A stretch of DNA of 9,729 nucleotides from Phycisphaerae bacterium (lineage in GTDB: Bacteria; Planctomycetota; Phycisphaerae; JAAYCJ01), in contig JAAZAW010000398.1 of the NCBI GenBank assembly GCA_012514125.1, positions 1 to 9,729 of the forward strand, given 5' to 3'. Shown here piece after piece: positions 1 through 7,538 of the stretch (positions are counted from its first letter, which is position 1; each line of letters starts with the position of its first letter). The notes below the pieces were generated by a model, which saw nothing but the letters and a program-made list of their open reading frames with translations, did not search any database and was not told the DNA's origin. Position numbers and translations under genes: made by a program.

Positions 1-28
1 AGCCGGCTCGTTTTTTACCTTTGCGTTT

Positions 29-48
29 CTTCGGCAGACTCAGGGACC
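29..48 (+). repeat. Possible degenerate copy of the REP-like core
   Basis: This 20-base stretch matches 16 of 20 positions of 7520-7539, the second arm of the palindromic element downstream. The flanking stem that lets the downstream copy fold is not present here, so it is either a decayed relic or chance similarity. Confidence 0.2.
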
Positions 49-475
49 GGGAAAGCCTTTGTTTTCCGGCAAAAGAATTTTATTTGCGAAGACAGATTCA
101 GGGTTTAAAAGTATGGTGATATTAAAATAAACTCGCACCATGCGAATGTTTATTATGGGACGCAGTTTTGCAGAGTTTTTCCAGAACCTGAAAAGTCCAT
201 CGATAGGTTTTTCTTGAGGGATTTTCATCGAAATCTTCATTTTGGCCAATGAGTCAAGCTGTATTCACCTTATGGAACTATGGCTTAGTATTTAAGTCCA
301 ATAAAATTTCTCCATTCATTTTTTCAGTTTAGTGAGCGTTGTAAATAGGTCTTGTTTTGTCTTAAGCTGCCGGGCCTTATGAAGTGCAAGCCTTTAAATC
401 CCGAATGATACTAATGAGAAAATTTATTTATGGAGAATGACTGCTTGAAATTTTCCAATTTGCCGGAGAAACCAG

Positions 476-482
476 AGAAGGG
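476..482 (+). promoter_or_regulatory. Ribosome-binding site supporting the 489 start
   Basis: AGAAGGG lies 6 bases before the ATG at 489. A competing in-frame ATG at 552 has AGAGGG (536-541) at a longer 10-base spacing. The 489 start has the better site; the 552 start gives the more conventional signal peptide. The choice is not settled. Confidence 0.45.
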
Positions 483-488
483 CAGGTA

Positions 489-3400
489 ATGCGATCCGCT
501 CAACGACAATTTGTTTTGTCACAGGGGAGTTTGGCAGAGGGCTGTCCGCGAATGACGAAACCTCGCGTGATGACCTTTTCAAGTTTCTGCGCGATTTTCT
601 TTTTGATGAGTGTGTTCGTCAATACTGCTTGGGCGATAGCGCGAGTGAATATAAACGAGTCGGATGGTTTTACCAGCGTTTCTGAGTCGGGGGTGACCGA
701 TACCTATACCCTTGTTCTGAACGATGCGCCTTCAAACAACGTAACCGTGACGGTTACTCCCGACAGCCAGACCGATCTGGGTGAGGGAGCGGGTGAAGCG
801 ATTTCCTTTGTTTTTAATGGTGGAAACTGGAGCAATCCACGAACCGTAACCGTCACCGCGGTCAATGATTCAATCGCAGAAGGTTCGCATCGTTCACGAA
901 TCACCCATACTGCTTCCAGTACCGACTGGGAGTATAACGGAATTGCCATACCGGATGTGATTGCCTATATTACCGATAACGATGTTGCCGGAGTGACGAT
1001 CACGCAGTCGCTTGGCTCGACAGCCGTCAGTGAAGCGGGGGTGACTTCGGATGATTATACGATTGTTCTGGATACCAAGCCTACAGCCGATGTGGATATC
1101 ACCATTTCAGCGGACTCGCAGCTTGATCTTGGAAGCGGCCCGGGTGTTTCCAGAACGATTAGCTTTACTCCGCTTAACTGGAACGTTGCCCGGACTCTTA
1201 TCGTGACCGCGGTTGATGATGCGGTGGTGGAGGGCGACCATGTTTCTCTCCTGACTCATACCGCTTCAAGTGTTGATTTTCATTACAATAATATCGTCAT
1301 TCAAAACGTCGCCGTTACGATAAGCGATAACGACGTTGAAGCAGGTGAGGCTTCTATCATTATTACCCAATCGGGTCATTTCACTTCGATTAATGAAGCA
1401 GGGCCGACGTCAGATACTTATACCATCGTTTTGGGGGCTGAACCGACCAATGATGTGATCATAACGATCACTCCTGATTCACAGGCAAGTCTCGGCTTGG
1501 GCGCAGGGGTGGCGATTACCAAAACTTTTACCCTTGCCAACTGGAACACGCCGCAAACCATTACTCTTACCGCCATCGATGACGATATCGATGAAAATAC
1601 GCATCTGGCGACGATCGTTCACGCCGTAGCTAGTGCCGACAATCGATACGACGAACTGGTGGTTTCCACTATGACTGCCATTGTTCTGGATAACGATTCG
1701 GCGGGTGTCACGATAACGCAAAGTGACGGTGTGACTCATATCGATGAAACCGGTCCTGCCGGTGATACGTACACGATTGTGCTCAACACTCAACCTGTGT
1801 CAAATGTCGAGGTGACGGTTACACCTGACATGCAAAGTAATCTTGGTTTGGGCGCAGGTGTCGCGATAACAAAGACCTTCACTCCCGCCAACTGGAATGT
1901 TGCTCAAACAGTCACCGTCACTGCGGTCGATGACACTATTGCCGAAGGTCCGCATAGCTCGATCATCACTCATCGTCTTGTCAGCGCCGATTCGAATTAT
2001 AATAATCTCATCGTTTTAAATGTTGTCGCTCACATCACCGATAACGATCTTGCAGGAATGACGATCACACAAACCGACGGTTCAACCCATGTCAACGAAA
2101 CAGGCCCGACCAGCGATACCTACACCCTTGTTTTAAATTCACGCCCTACATCCAACGTCACCGTAACGATTACCCCTGATGGCCAGACCAATCTCGGTTC
2201 GGGCGCAGGTGTCGCGATAACAAAAACCTTTACTCTTGCCAACTGGAACGTCGCTCAAACGATTACGGTTACTGCGGTGGACGATACTGCCGCGGAAGGC
2301 GCCCACACTTCGACCATCACACATAGTCTTGGCAGTATCGATGTCAATTATAACGGTTTGGCGGTCCCGAATATCGTCGCACAAATCACCGACAACGATA
2401 TTGCAGGGGTGACGATTGCCCAATCCGGCAGTTCCACCGACGTTAACGAAACAGGCCCTACGGATGACACGTATACGATCGTTTTAAATACGCCTCCAAC
2501 ATCGAATGTCTCTGTTCGCGTCACGCCGGACGATCAAACCGATCTTGGCGCCGGCGCCGCCACTGCCGTTACGCTCATCTTTACGCCCGGCGATTGGAAT
2601 TTTGCTCAAACAGTTACCGTCACCGCCGTTGACGACACGATCGCCGAGGGAATGCACATCTCGACCATTACGCACAACCTGAGCAGTGTCGATTCGAACT
2701 ACAACGGTTTGGCGGTTCCGAACCTTACCGTCCGCGTTACCGACAACGATGTCGCCGGAGTAACTCTCATCGAAACCGACGATTCGACCCAGGTCAGCGA
2801 AACAGGTCCGTCAAGCGATACTTACAACATCGTTCTCAACACGCCGCCCCAAGCCGCTGTTACTGTTACGATAACACCGGATTCGCAAACCGACCTTGGC
2901 GCAGGGGCAGGCGCAGCCATTACAAAAAATTTCACTCCAGCCAACTGGAACATCGCGCAAACTCTCACCGTTACCGCTGTTGACGATCTTGATCCTGAAG
3001 GTCTGCACGTTTCCAATATCACTCATACCGCGGTGAGTATCGACCCGGCTTATAACGGTGTGGCGATACGTAACCTCACCGTTCAAGTCATTGATAATGA
3101 TTTGGCCGGTCTAACAATTACCGAAACAGGCAATTCCACCGATGTCAACGAGACAGGTCCGACCAACGACGCCTATGAGATGGTTCTCAACACGCCCCCA
3201 TCCGGCGACGTGGTCATTACCGTAATTCCCGATAATCAAATTGATATCGGCGCCGGAAGGGGAACGTTCATCACGCTCACTTTCACGCCGGTGAACTGGA
3301 ACGTCCCGCAGTCCGTCATCGTTACCGCTTTCGACGATAACGATCCCGAAGGTCCTCATATTTCCACCATCACGCATAGCGCCGCCAGCACCGATCCTAA

Positions 3401-6400
3401 CTACAACGGATTGGCAATCAGCAATACCGTTGTCCACGTTGTCGATAATGATGTTGCAGGTATCACGCTGGCCGAAACAGGTTCTTCGACAACGGTGGCC
3501 GAAGCCGGCGAGACCATCGATACCTATACCATGGTTCTGAATCGTCCGCCGACGCAAGATGTGATCATCACCGCCACACCTGATTCACAGATCGATCTTG
3601 GCGCCAATCCATCTGTCCCTGTCACGTTGAATTTTACTCCGGATGACTGGAACGTGCCCCAGACAGTCACGGTCCGAGCCGTCGATGATGATATTGCCGA
3701 AGGCAATAAGGTTTCCATGATTACCCACAGCGTCAGCAGCACCGATCCGAATTACAACAATGCCAATATTCGAAGTGTTCCGGTAACCGTTATTGATGAC
3801 GATGTAGTGGGGGCAACCATTGTCGAACTCGGCGGCGACTCAAGCGTCAATGAAAATGGTGCCACCAGCGACACCTACACCATCGTGCTCAATACCGAAC
3901 CGTCTTCGATAGTCACACTGACGGTGACTCCGGATATTCAGACCGATCTCGGCGCTAACCCGGCCACGCCGATCACGCTGATCTTTACCCCCGGTAATTG
4001 GAACATCCCTCAGACCGTCACAATCACCGCGGTCGACGACGATATTGCGGAAGGCGCCCATGTCTCCCGCATTCATCATACAACCGTGGCTTCCGACCCG
4101 AATTACAACGGTCTTAAAATTCCGGATCTGGTGGTTAACATCGTTGACGACGATACCCTCGGAGTCACGGTCTGTGAGTCCGACAATCTCACTTCCATCA
4201 GTGAAGCCGGCACGACCTCCGATACCTATACGGTGGTCCTCAACACCTGTCCCTCCGCCGATGTCACCATCACCGTCACCCCCGATCGGCAAACCGATCT
4301 TGGCAACGGCTCAGGCGGTGCTGTCGATCTGCTCTTTACCACAGCCAATTGGAACGTCGCTCAAACTATCACCGTTAACGCCGTCGATGATCTCGACGCC
4401 GAAGGCGCTCATATCTCCACCATCACCCACTACGCCTCAAGTCTCGATTCAACCTATAGTGGTATCGCGATTCGAAACGTCACTGTTCATATCGCCGATA
4501 ATGATATCGCCGGTGTCAGTATTATCGAGTCCGGCAATTCTACCGATGTTTCGGAAGACGGCCCATCTTTCGATACCTACCAGGTCGTCCTGAACTCGCC
4601 GCCAACGCTCGCAACTATTACCCTCACCGTCGATCCTGACAATCAAACCGACGTTGGTGCCGGGGCCGGTATGCCGATCACCCTGACATTTAATTCCACC
4701 AACTGGAATGTCCCGCAAATTGTGACCGTTACCGCCGTCGATGACGCTGTCGCGGAAGGTCCTCATACTTCGACCATTACCCATACCGCTGTGAGCACCG
4801 ACCCTAATTATAACGGTATCGTCATTTCATCCGTCCTTGTCAACGTTACCGACGATGACAGTTCCGGTGTCCTGATCAATGAACCCAACGGCTCAACCCT
4901 GATCAACGAACAAGGCCCAACTTCCGATACCTATACCGTGGTTTTGAGTATCGCACCGACCTCGAATGTAACCATCACCGTAGACCCCGATGCGCAAAGC
5001 GACCTTGGTTCAGGCCAGGGCAATGCCATTAATTTGATCTTCACTCCCGGTAACTGGAACGTCCCGCAAACCGTCACCGTCACCGCCATAGACGACACCG
5101 CAGCCGAAGGTGCGCATACCTCCGTCATTACTCACACCGCCACCAGTGCCGATCCGAATTATAACGGTATTTCCATTCGTAACGTCACCGCCGGTGTCGT
5201 CGATAATGACACGGCGGGTGTCTCAATTTCTCTCACCGGTAATTCGACACAAATCAGCGAAATTGGTCCGACCAGCGACACCTATTTCATCGTTCTGGAC
5301 ATTCCGCCCACCTCCGATGTCGCTGTCACTGTCGATCCCGATCTTCAAACCGATCTGGGCGCCGGTCCGGGTTCCCCCATTGTTTTAACCTTCACTCCCG
5401 CCAACTGGGACGTGCCTCAGACAGTAATTGTTACCGCCGTTGACGATGAAATCGCCGAAAGTGCCCAACACACCGGAACCATTATCCACACCGCGGCCAG
5501 TGCGGATCCGAACTATAACCGAATTACCATCAACTCTGTAATCGTCATCATTCAGGACAACGATACCGCCGGTGTTAATGTCTCCGAGTCAGGTCAGTCT
5601 ACTCATGTCGCAGAAGGCAACCCGGCTGTCGATACCTGCACGGTCACCCTGAACACACCACCTGTCGCCGACGTTATGATTACGATTGTCCCCGATAATC
5701 AGATCGATCTTGGTGCCGGTCCCGGACAATCGATTCAACAGGTTTTCACTTCCGAAAACTGGAATCAGTCTCAAACCGTAACCATCACCGCCGTTGATGA
5801 CTTATTCGCCGAAGGCGCTCATCAATCCACGATTTCATGTTTTTCCATAAGTGCCGATCCGAATTATAACGCCATTGGGATCAGGCCCGTTATCGTCAAT
5901 ATCACCGACAACGACATTGCCGGCGTCGCCATCATCGAATCAGGCGGTTCAACCCATCTCAACGAGTCCGGCGTTTCATCTGACATCTATACCGCGGTCT
6001 TGACCTCAAAACCAACCGCCAATGTCACCCTGATTGCCTGGCCCGACAAACAATCTTCTCTTGGCCAGGGTCCGGGCGAATCCATAAACCTGACTTTCAC
6101 CCCTGCCGACTGGAACATCCCGCAGACCCTCACTCTCAGCGCCATTGACGATCTTGCCGCTGAAGGTCCGCATCGCTCCGTCATCGTTCACACTGTCGTC
6201 TCAACCGATCCAAACTACAATAATATTTCCATCCGCAACATCATCGCTGAAATCACCGACAACGATATCGCCGGTGTGAGCATCACGGAATCCGACGCCG
6301 CAACCTTGATAAGCGAGCAGGGCACTACCGACACCTATACAATAGTTTTAAATACACTCCCTGCCGGCGATGTCTTTATCACCATTACCCCCGATCAACA

Positions 6401-7091
6401 ATGCGATCTTGGCGCAGGTTCCGGAAAAAGCGTCCGTAAAATCTTTACGCCCGCCAATTGGAATAATCCCCAGACCATCACGGTTACCGCCTTCGATGAT
6501 CCCGTCGCCGAAGGCCGTCACACCGCAACGATCACACATATTGTCGCCAGTGCCGATCCGCTCTATAACGGCCAGGCTGTTCGAAACGTCACTGTCACCA
6601 TCGACGATAACGACACCAGCGGCGTGAGTGTCATCGAATCCGACAAAATCACCCGCATCGAAGAAGCCGGCACACTCGTCGATACCTATCAAATCGTCCT
6701 GAACACCTCGATCACAGGCCGAATCACCATCGTCGCTTCACCCGATTCCAATCTCGATCTTGGCAAAGGTCCGGGACGGCCCATTTCACTGGTCTTTACC
6801 CCAGCCGATTGGAATGTGCCGCAAACCATAACAGTCAAAGGCTTCGACAATATCATTCCGCAGGGATTGCATTCGGCGACGATTCGCCACACCGCTTTCA
6901 GTATCGACGGCAGTTATAAATGGAACGATATTGCCGACGTCACTGTATACATCGATGACGACGATGAAGCCATATTCCCCTGTACCTTCGGCGGAATCTT
7001 CATCATCGCAACTTTGTTCCTCATGAGTCTGATGTTCGCAACCCCCATGAAAATTACCCGAAATGGTCCTCATGCCTGTCTCAAAGACTAG
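489..7091 (+). CDS. Giant secreted protein of 18 tandem Calx-beta-like repeats
   Basis: This 2200-residue protein is probably exported and displayed on or released from the cell surface as a long calcium-binding fibre or adhesin. Residues 22-51 form a signal peptide: basic start (MTKPRV), hydrophobic core FCAIFFLMSVFV, and an Ala-Trp-Ala cleavage region at 47-49. Repeats begin at residue 53, so no separate N-terminal domain exists. Eighteen repeats fill 53-2162. Each carries an N-E-x-G/DTY segment, an acidic DLGxG loop, an invariant Trp in (N/D)W, AVDDxxAEG, and a closing DND. This pattern resembles Calx-beta (Na-Ca exchanger/integrin beta4) domains, where such acidic residues bind calcium; the family name is from memory of the pattern. 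Residues 2163-2200 hold a membrane segment and short polar tail. There is no catalytic domain. The start could be 489 or 552. The next gene is convergent, 6 bases away. Family assignment is fairly sure; the role is inferred. Confidence 0.85.
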   Translation: MRSAQRQFVLSQGSLAEGCPRMTKPRVMTFSSFCAIFFLMSVFVNTAWAIARVNINESDGFTSVSESGVTDTYTLVLNDAPSNNVTVTVTPDSQTDLGEGAGEAISFVFNGGNWSNPRTVTVTAVNDSIAEGSHRSRITHTASSTDWEYNGIAIPDVIAYITDNDVAGVTITQSLGSTAVSEAGVTSDDYTIVLDTKPTADVDITISADSQLDLGSGPGVSRTISFTPLNWNVARTLIVTAVDDAVVEGDHVSLLTHTASSVDFHYNNIVIQNVAVTISDNDVEAGEASIIITQSGHFTSINEAGPTSDTYTIVLGAEPTNDVIITITPDSQASLGLGAGVAITKTFTLANWNTPQTITLTAIDDDIDENTHLATIVHAVASADNRYDELVVSTMTAIVLDNDSAGVTITQSDGVTHIDETGPAGDTYTIVLNTQPVSNVEVTVTPDMQSNLGLGAGVAITKTFTPANWNVAQTVTVTAVDDTIAEGPHSSIITHRLVSADSNYNNLIVLNVVAHITDNDLAGMTITQTDGSTHVNETGPTSDTYTLVLNSRPTSNVTVTITPDGQTNLGSGAGVAITKTFTLANWNVAQTITVTAVDDTAAEGAHTSTITHSLGSIDVNYNGLAVPNIVAQITDNDIAGVTIAQSGSSTDVNETGPTDDTYTIVLNTPPTSNVSVRVTPDDQTDLGAGAATAVTLIFTPGDWNFAQTVTVTAVDDTIAEGMHISTITHNLSSVDSNYNGLAVPNLTVRVTDNDVAGVTLIETDDSTQVSETGPSSDTYNIVLNTPPQAAVTVTITPDSQTDLGAGAGAAITKNFTPANWNIAQTLTVTAVDDLDPEGLHVSNITHTAVSIDPAYNGVAIRNLTVQVIDNDLAGLTITETGNSTDVNETGPTNDAYEMVLNTPPSGDVVITVIPDNQIDIGAGRGTFITLTFTPVNWNVPQSVIVTAFDDNDPEGPHISTITHSAASTDPNYNGLAISNTVVHVVDNDVAGITLAETGSSTTVAEAGETIDTYTMVLNRPPTQDVIITATPDSQIDLGANPSVPVTLNFTPDDWNVPQTVTVRAVDDDIAEGNKVSMITHSVSSTDPNYNNANIRSVPVTVIDDDVVGATIVELGGDSSVNENGATSDTYTIVLNTEPSSIVTLTVTPDIQTDLGANPATPITLIFTPGNWNIPQTVTITAVDDDIAEGAHVSRIHHTTVASDPNYNGLKIPDLVVNIVDDDTLGVTVCESDNLTSISEAGTTSDTYTVVLNTCPSADVTITVTPDRQTDLGNGSGGAVDLLFTTANWNVAQTITVNAVDDLDAEGAHISTITHYASSLDSTYSGIAIRNVTVHIADNDIAGVSIIESGNSTDVSEDGPSFDTYQVVLNSPPTLATITLTVDPDNQTDVGAGAGMPITLTFNSTNWNVPQIVTVTAVDDAVAEGPHTSTITHTAVSTDPNYNGIVISSVLVNVTDDDSSGVLINEPNGSTLINEQGPTSDTYTVVLSIAPTSNVTITVDPDAQSDLGSGQGNAINLIFTPGNWNVPQTVTVTAIDDTAAEGAHTSVITHTATSADPNYNGISIRNVTAGVVDNDTAGVSISLTGNSTQISEIGPTSDTYFIVLDIPPTSDVAVTVDPDLQTDLGAGPGSPIVLTFTPANWDVPQTVIVTAVDDEIAESAQHTGTIIHTAASADPNYNRITINSVIVIIQDNDTAGVNVSESGQSTHVAEGNPAVDTCTVTLNTPPVADVMITIVPDNQIDLGAGPGQSIQQVFTSENWNQSQTVTITAVDDLFAEGAHQSTISCFSISADPNYNAIGIRPVIVNITDNDIAGVAIIESGGSTHLNESGVSSDIYTAVLTSKPTANVTLIAWPDKQSSLGQGPGESINLTFTPADWNIPQTLTLSAIDDLAAEGPHRSVIVHTVVSTDPNYNNISIRNIIAEITDNDIAGVSITESDAATLISEQGTTDTYTIVLNTLPAGDVFITITPDQQCDLGAGSGKSVRKIFTPANWNNPQTITVTAFDDPVAEGRHTATITHIVASADPLYNGQAVRNVTVTIDDNDTSGVSVIESDKITRIEEAGTLVDTYQIVLNTSITGRITIVASPDSNLDLGKGPGRPISLVFTPADWNVPQTITVKGFDNIIPQGLHSATIRHTAFSIDGSYKWNDIADVTVYIDDDDEAIFPCTFGGIFIIATLFLMSLMFATPMKITRNGPHACLKD
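645..6974 (+). repeat. 18 in-frame tandem repeats of about 351 bp
   Basis: Repeat starts, by residue: 53, 169, 290, 407, 524, 641, 758, 875, 992, 1109, 1226, 1343, 1461, 1578, 1696, 1813, 1930 and 2046. Nine consecutive units (R3-R11) are exactly 117 residues. R1 and R17 have 116, R12 and R14 have 118, and R2 has 121 because its DND linker is extended (DNDVEAGEAS). The Trp near unit position 63 is present in all 18. Most units have diverged at the nucleotide level, so this is an old array; R3-R5 are the closest to one another in the middle segment. Confidence 0.92.
6975..7088 (+). other. C-terminal membrane/sorting tail of the repeat protein
   Basis: Residues 2163-2200 follow an acidic run (DDDDE). 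The tail starts FPCTFGG, continues as a hydrophobic segment (about 2168-2187, IFIIATLFLMSLMFA), and ends with a 13-residue polar tail carrying Lys and Arg (KITRNG...). The order motif, membrane helix, positive charge is that of bacterial C-terminal sorting signals. It is not LPXTG or PEP-CTERM. The Cys and Gly-Gly before the helix recall GlyGly-CTERM and MYXO-CTERM types only loosely. It may simply be a membrane anchor. Confidence 0.5.
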
Positions 7092-7099
7092 CATTTTTT
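7072..7099 (+). terminator. Weak intrinsic terminator-like hairpin
   Basis: ATGC (7072-7075) pairs with GCAT (7091-7094) and GTCT (7078-7081) pairs with AGAC (7085-7088). A 2x2 internal mismatch separates the two helices, the loop is CAA, and a run of six T (7094-7099) follows directly. It overlaps the stop codon of the repeat-protein gene. The broken stem makes it a modest candidate. Confidence 0.35.
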
Positions 7100-7427
7100 A
7101 ATCATAATAATCGTCCGGTTCATCTTCCGGCGAAAAGTCACTCTCATCGAGTTCTCGCCGCTCTCGCCGCACTCGACGATGCCTCAGCGAACGAATAAAT
7201 CCCATAACGCACAGCCCGCCGCCGATCAGCACTCCCAATCCCGCAAGATATGGTACTGGAACCATGGCCCCCCCAAATGCAATCACCAGTCCAAGTCCCA
7301 CCAATATCCGCCCGCGTAAAAGAACCCGGGAATTTACACAATAGGGACACCGCAAAATTTCATTCACCTCTCGGCATTCTGATGCCTCAAAGCTTTCTCC
7401 ACATTGGGGACAAAAATAAGCATCCAT
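7098..7427 (-). CDS. Small zinc-ribbon protein with two membrane helices
   Basis: This 109-residue protein is not one I can name. An N-terminal treble-cysteine module has CPQC at 6-9, a further Cys at 18, and CPYC at 27-30: a zinc ribbon built on two CxxC knuckles. Two hydrophobic helices follow at about 41-58 and 60-79, glycine-rich and joined by a very short Pro-containing turn. The tail is strongly basic (81-91, LRHRRVRRERR) then acidic and ends DDYYD. By the positive-inside rule both ends should lie in the cytoplasm. I chose the ATG at 7427 rather than the in-frame ATG at 7445 because AGGTGA sits 7 bases before it, while the upstream ATG has no such site. The gene converges with the repeat-protein gene and is divergent from the GH20 gene, so it is probably transcribed alone. 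The function is unknown; zinc ribbon plus membrane hairpin proteins are commonly left as hypothetical. Confidence 0.75.
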   Translation of the reverse strand: MDAYFCPQCGESFEASECREVNEILRCPYCVNSRVLLRGRILVGLGLVIAFGGAMVPVPYLAGLGVLIGGGLCVMGFIRSLRHRRVRRERRELDESDFSPEDEPDDYYD

Positions 7428-7434
7428 TTCGTTT

Positions 7435-7440
7435 TCACCT
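7435..7440 (-). promoter_or_regulatory. Ribosome-binding site deciding the zinc-ribbon start
   Basis: On the minus strand AGGTGA is followed by the 7-base spacer AAACGAA and then ATG at 7427. This lies inside the ORF that would begin at 7445, which argues for the shorter protein. It also overlaps the left copy of the proposed target duplication (7437-7445). Confidence 0.65.
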
Positions 7441-7474
7441 TTCATGGCTCTGTTGAAAACATTCGATTAATTCG

Positions 7475-7497
7475 GTCGCTGAGCTTGTCGAAGCGAC
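7475..7497. repeat. REP-like hairpin, first arm
   Basis: A 6-bp stem, GTCGCT with AGCGAC, encloses the 11-base core GAGCTTGTCGA (7481-7491). It is the inverted partner of the hairpin at 7516-7538. Confidence 0.75.
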
Positions 7498-7515
7498 AGG
7501 GCGTTCGTGAAAAAT

Positions 7516-7538
7516 GACCCTTCGACAAGCTCAGGGTC
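7516..7538. repeat. REP-like hairpin, second arm
   Basis: A 6-bp stem, GACCCT with AGGGTC, encloses TCGACAAGCTC (7522-7532), the exact reverse complement of the first arm's core. This CTTCGACAAGCTCAGGG sequence is, from memory, a very widespread short repeat in bacterial genomes whose chance translations give peptides such as LRQAQGP. Confidence 0.78.

Larger units (their letters stand above)
1..488. other. Intergenic region with no supported gene
   Basis: I see no convincing gene here. Two plus-strand frames are open from the window edge to stops at 106-108 and 128-130, so the tail of an upstream gene is possible but neither short peptide is recognisable. A minus-strand frame at 40-249 starts at TTG, lacks a ribosome-binding site and looks accidental. 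An imperfect hairpin (47-54 pairing with 62-69, one G:T pair) has no T-run after it. Positions 241-450 are AT-rich, as expected for an upstream regulatory stretch of the large gene, but I found no -35/-10 pair good enough to call. Confidence 0.6.

Noticed and set aside
47..69. Hairpin as terminator of an upstream gene
   Set aside because: The stem is only 8 bp with one G:T pair, and it is followed by CAAAAG rather than a T-run.
40..249. 69-residue minus-strand ORF
   Set aside because: It starts at TTG with no ribosome-binding site, has no recognisable motif, and lies in an AT-rich intergenic stretch.
241..488. Promoter or riboswitch upstream of the repeat gene
   Set aside because: I compared TTGAAA (445-450) and TTGTTT (352-357) with possible -10 boxes at 16-18 bases and found none acceptable, and no known riboswitch motif.
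4045..4593. 182-residue plus-strand ORF inside the repeat gene, with shorter ones at 5110 and 6370
   Set aside because: These are out-of-frame, Pro/Ser/Ile-rich readings of the repeat codons. The main frame shows conserved periodic motifs throughout.
645..6974. CRISPR-like or satellite array
   Set aside because: The period is 351 bp, in frame, with protein-level conservation and diverged nucleotides, so it is a coding repeat array.
704..7094. Many minus-strand ORFs of 60-150 residues across the repeat gene
   Set aside because: They recur at similar phases because the sense gene is repetitive; their products are low-complexity antisense readings without initiation signals.
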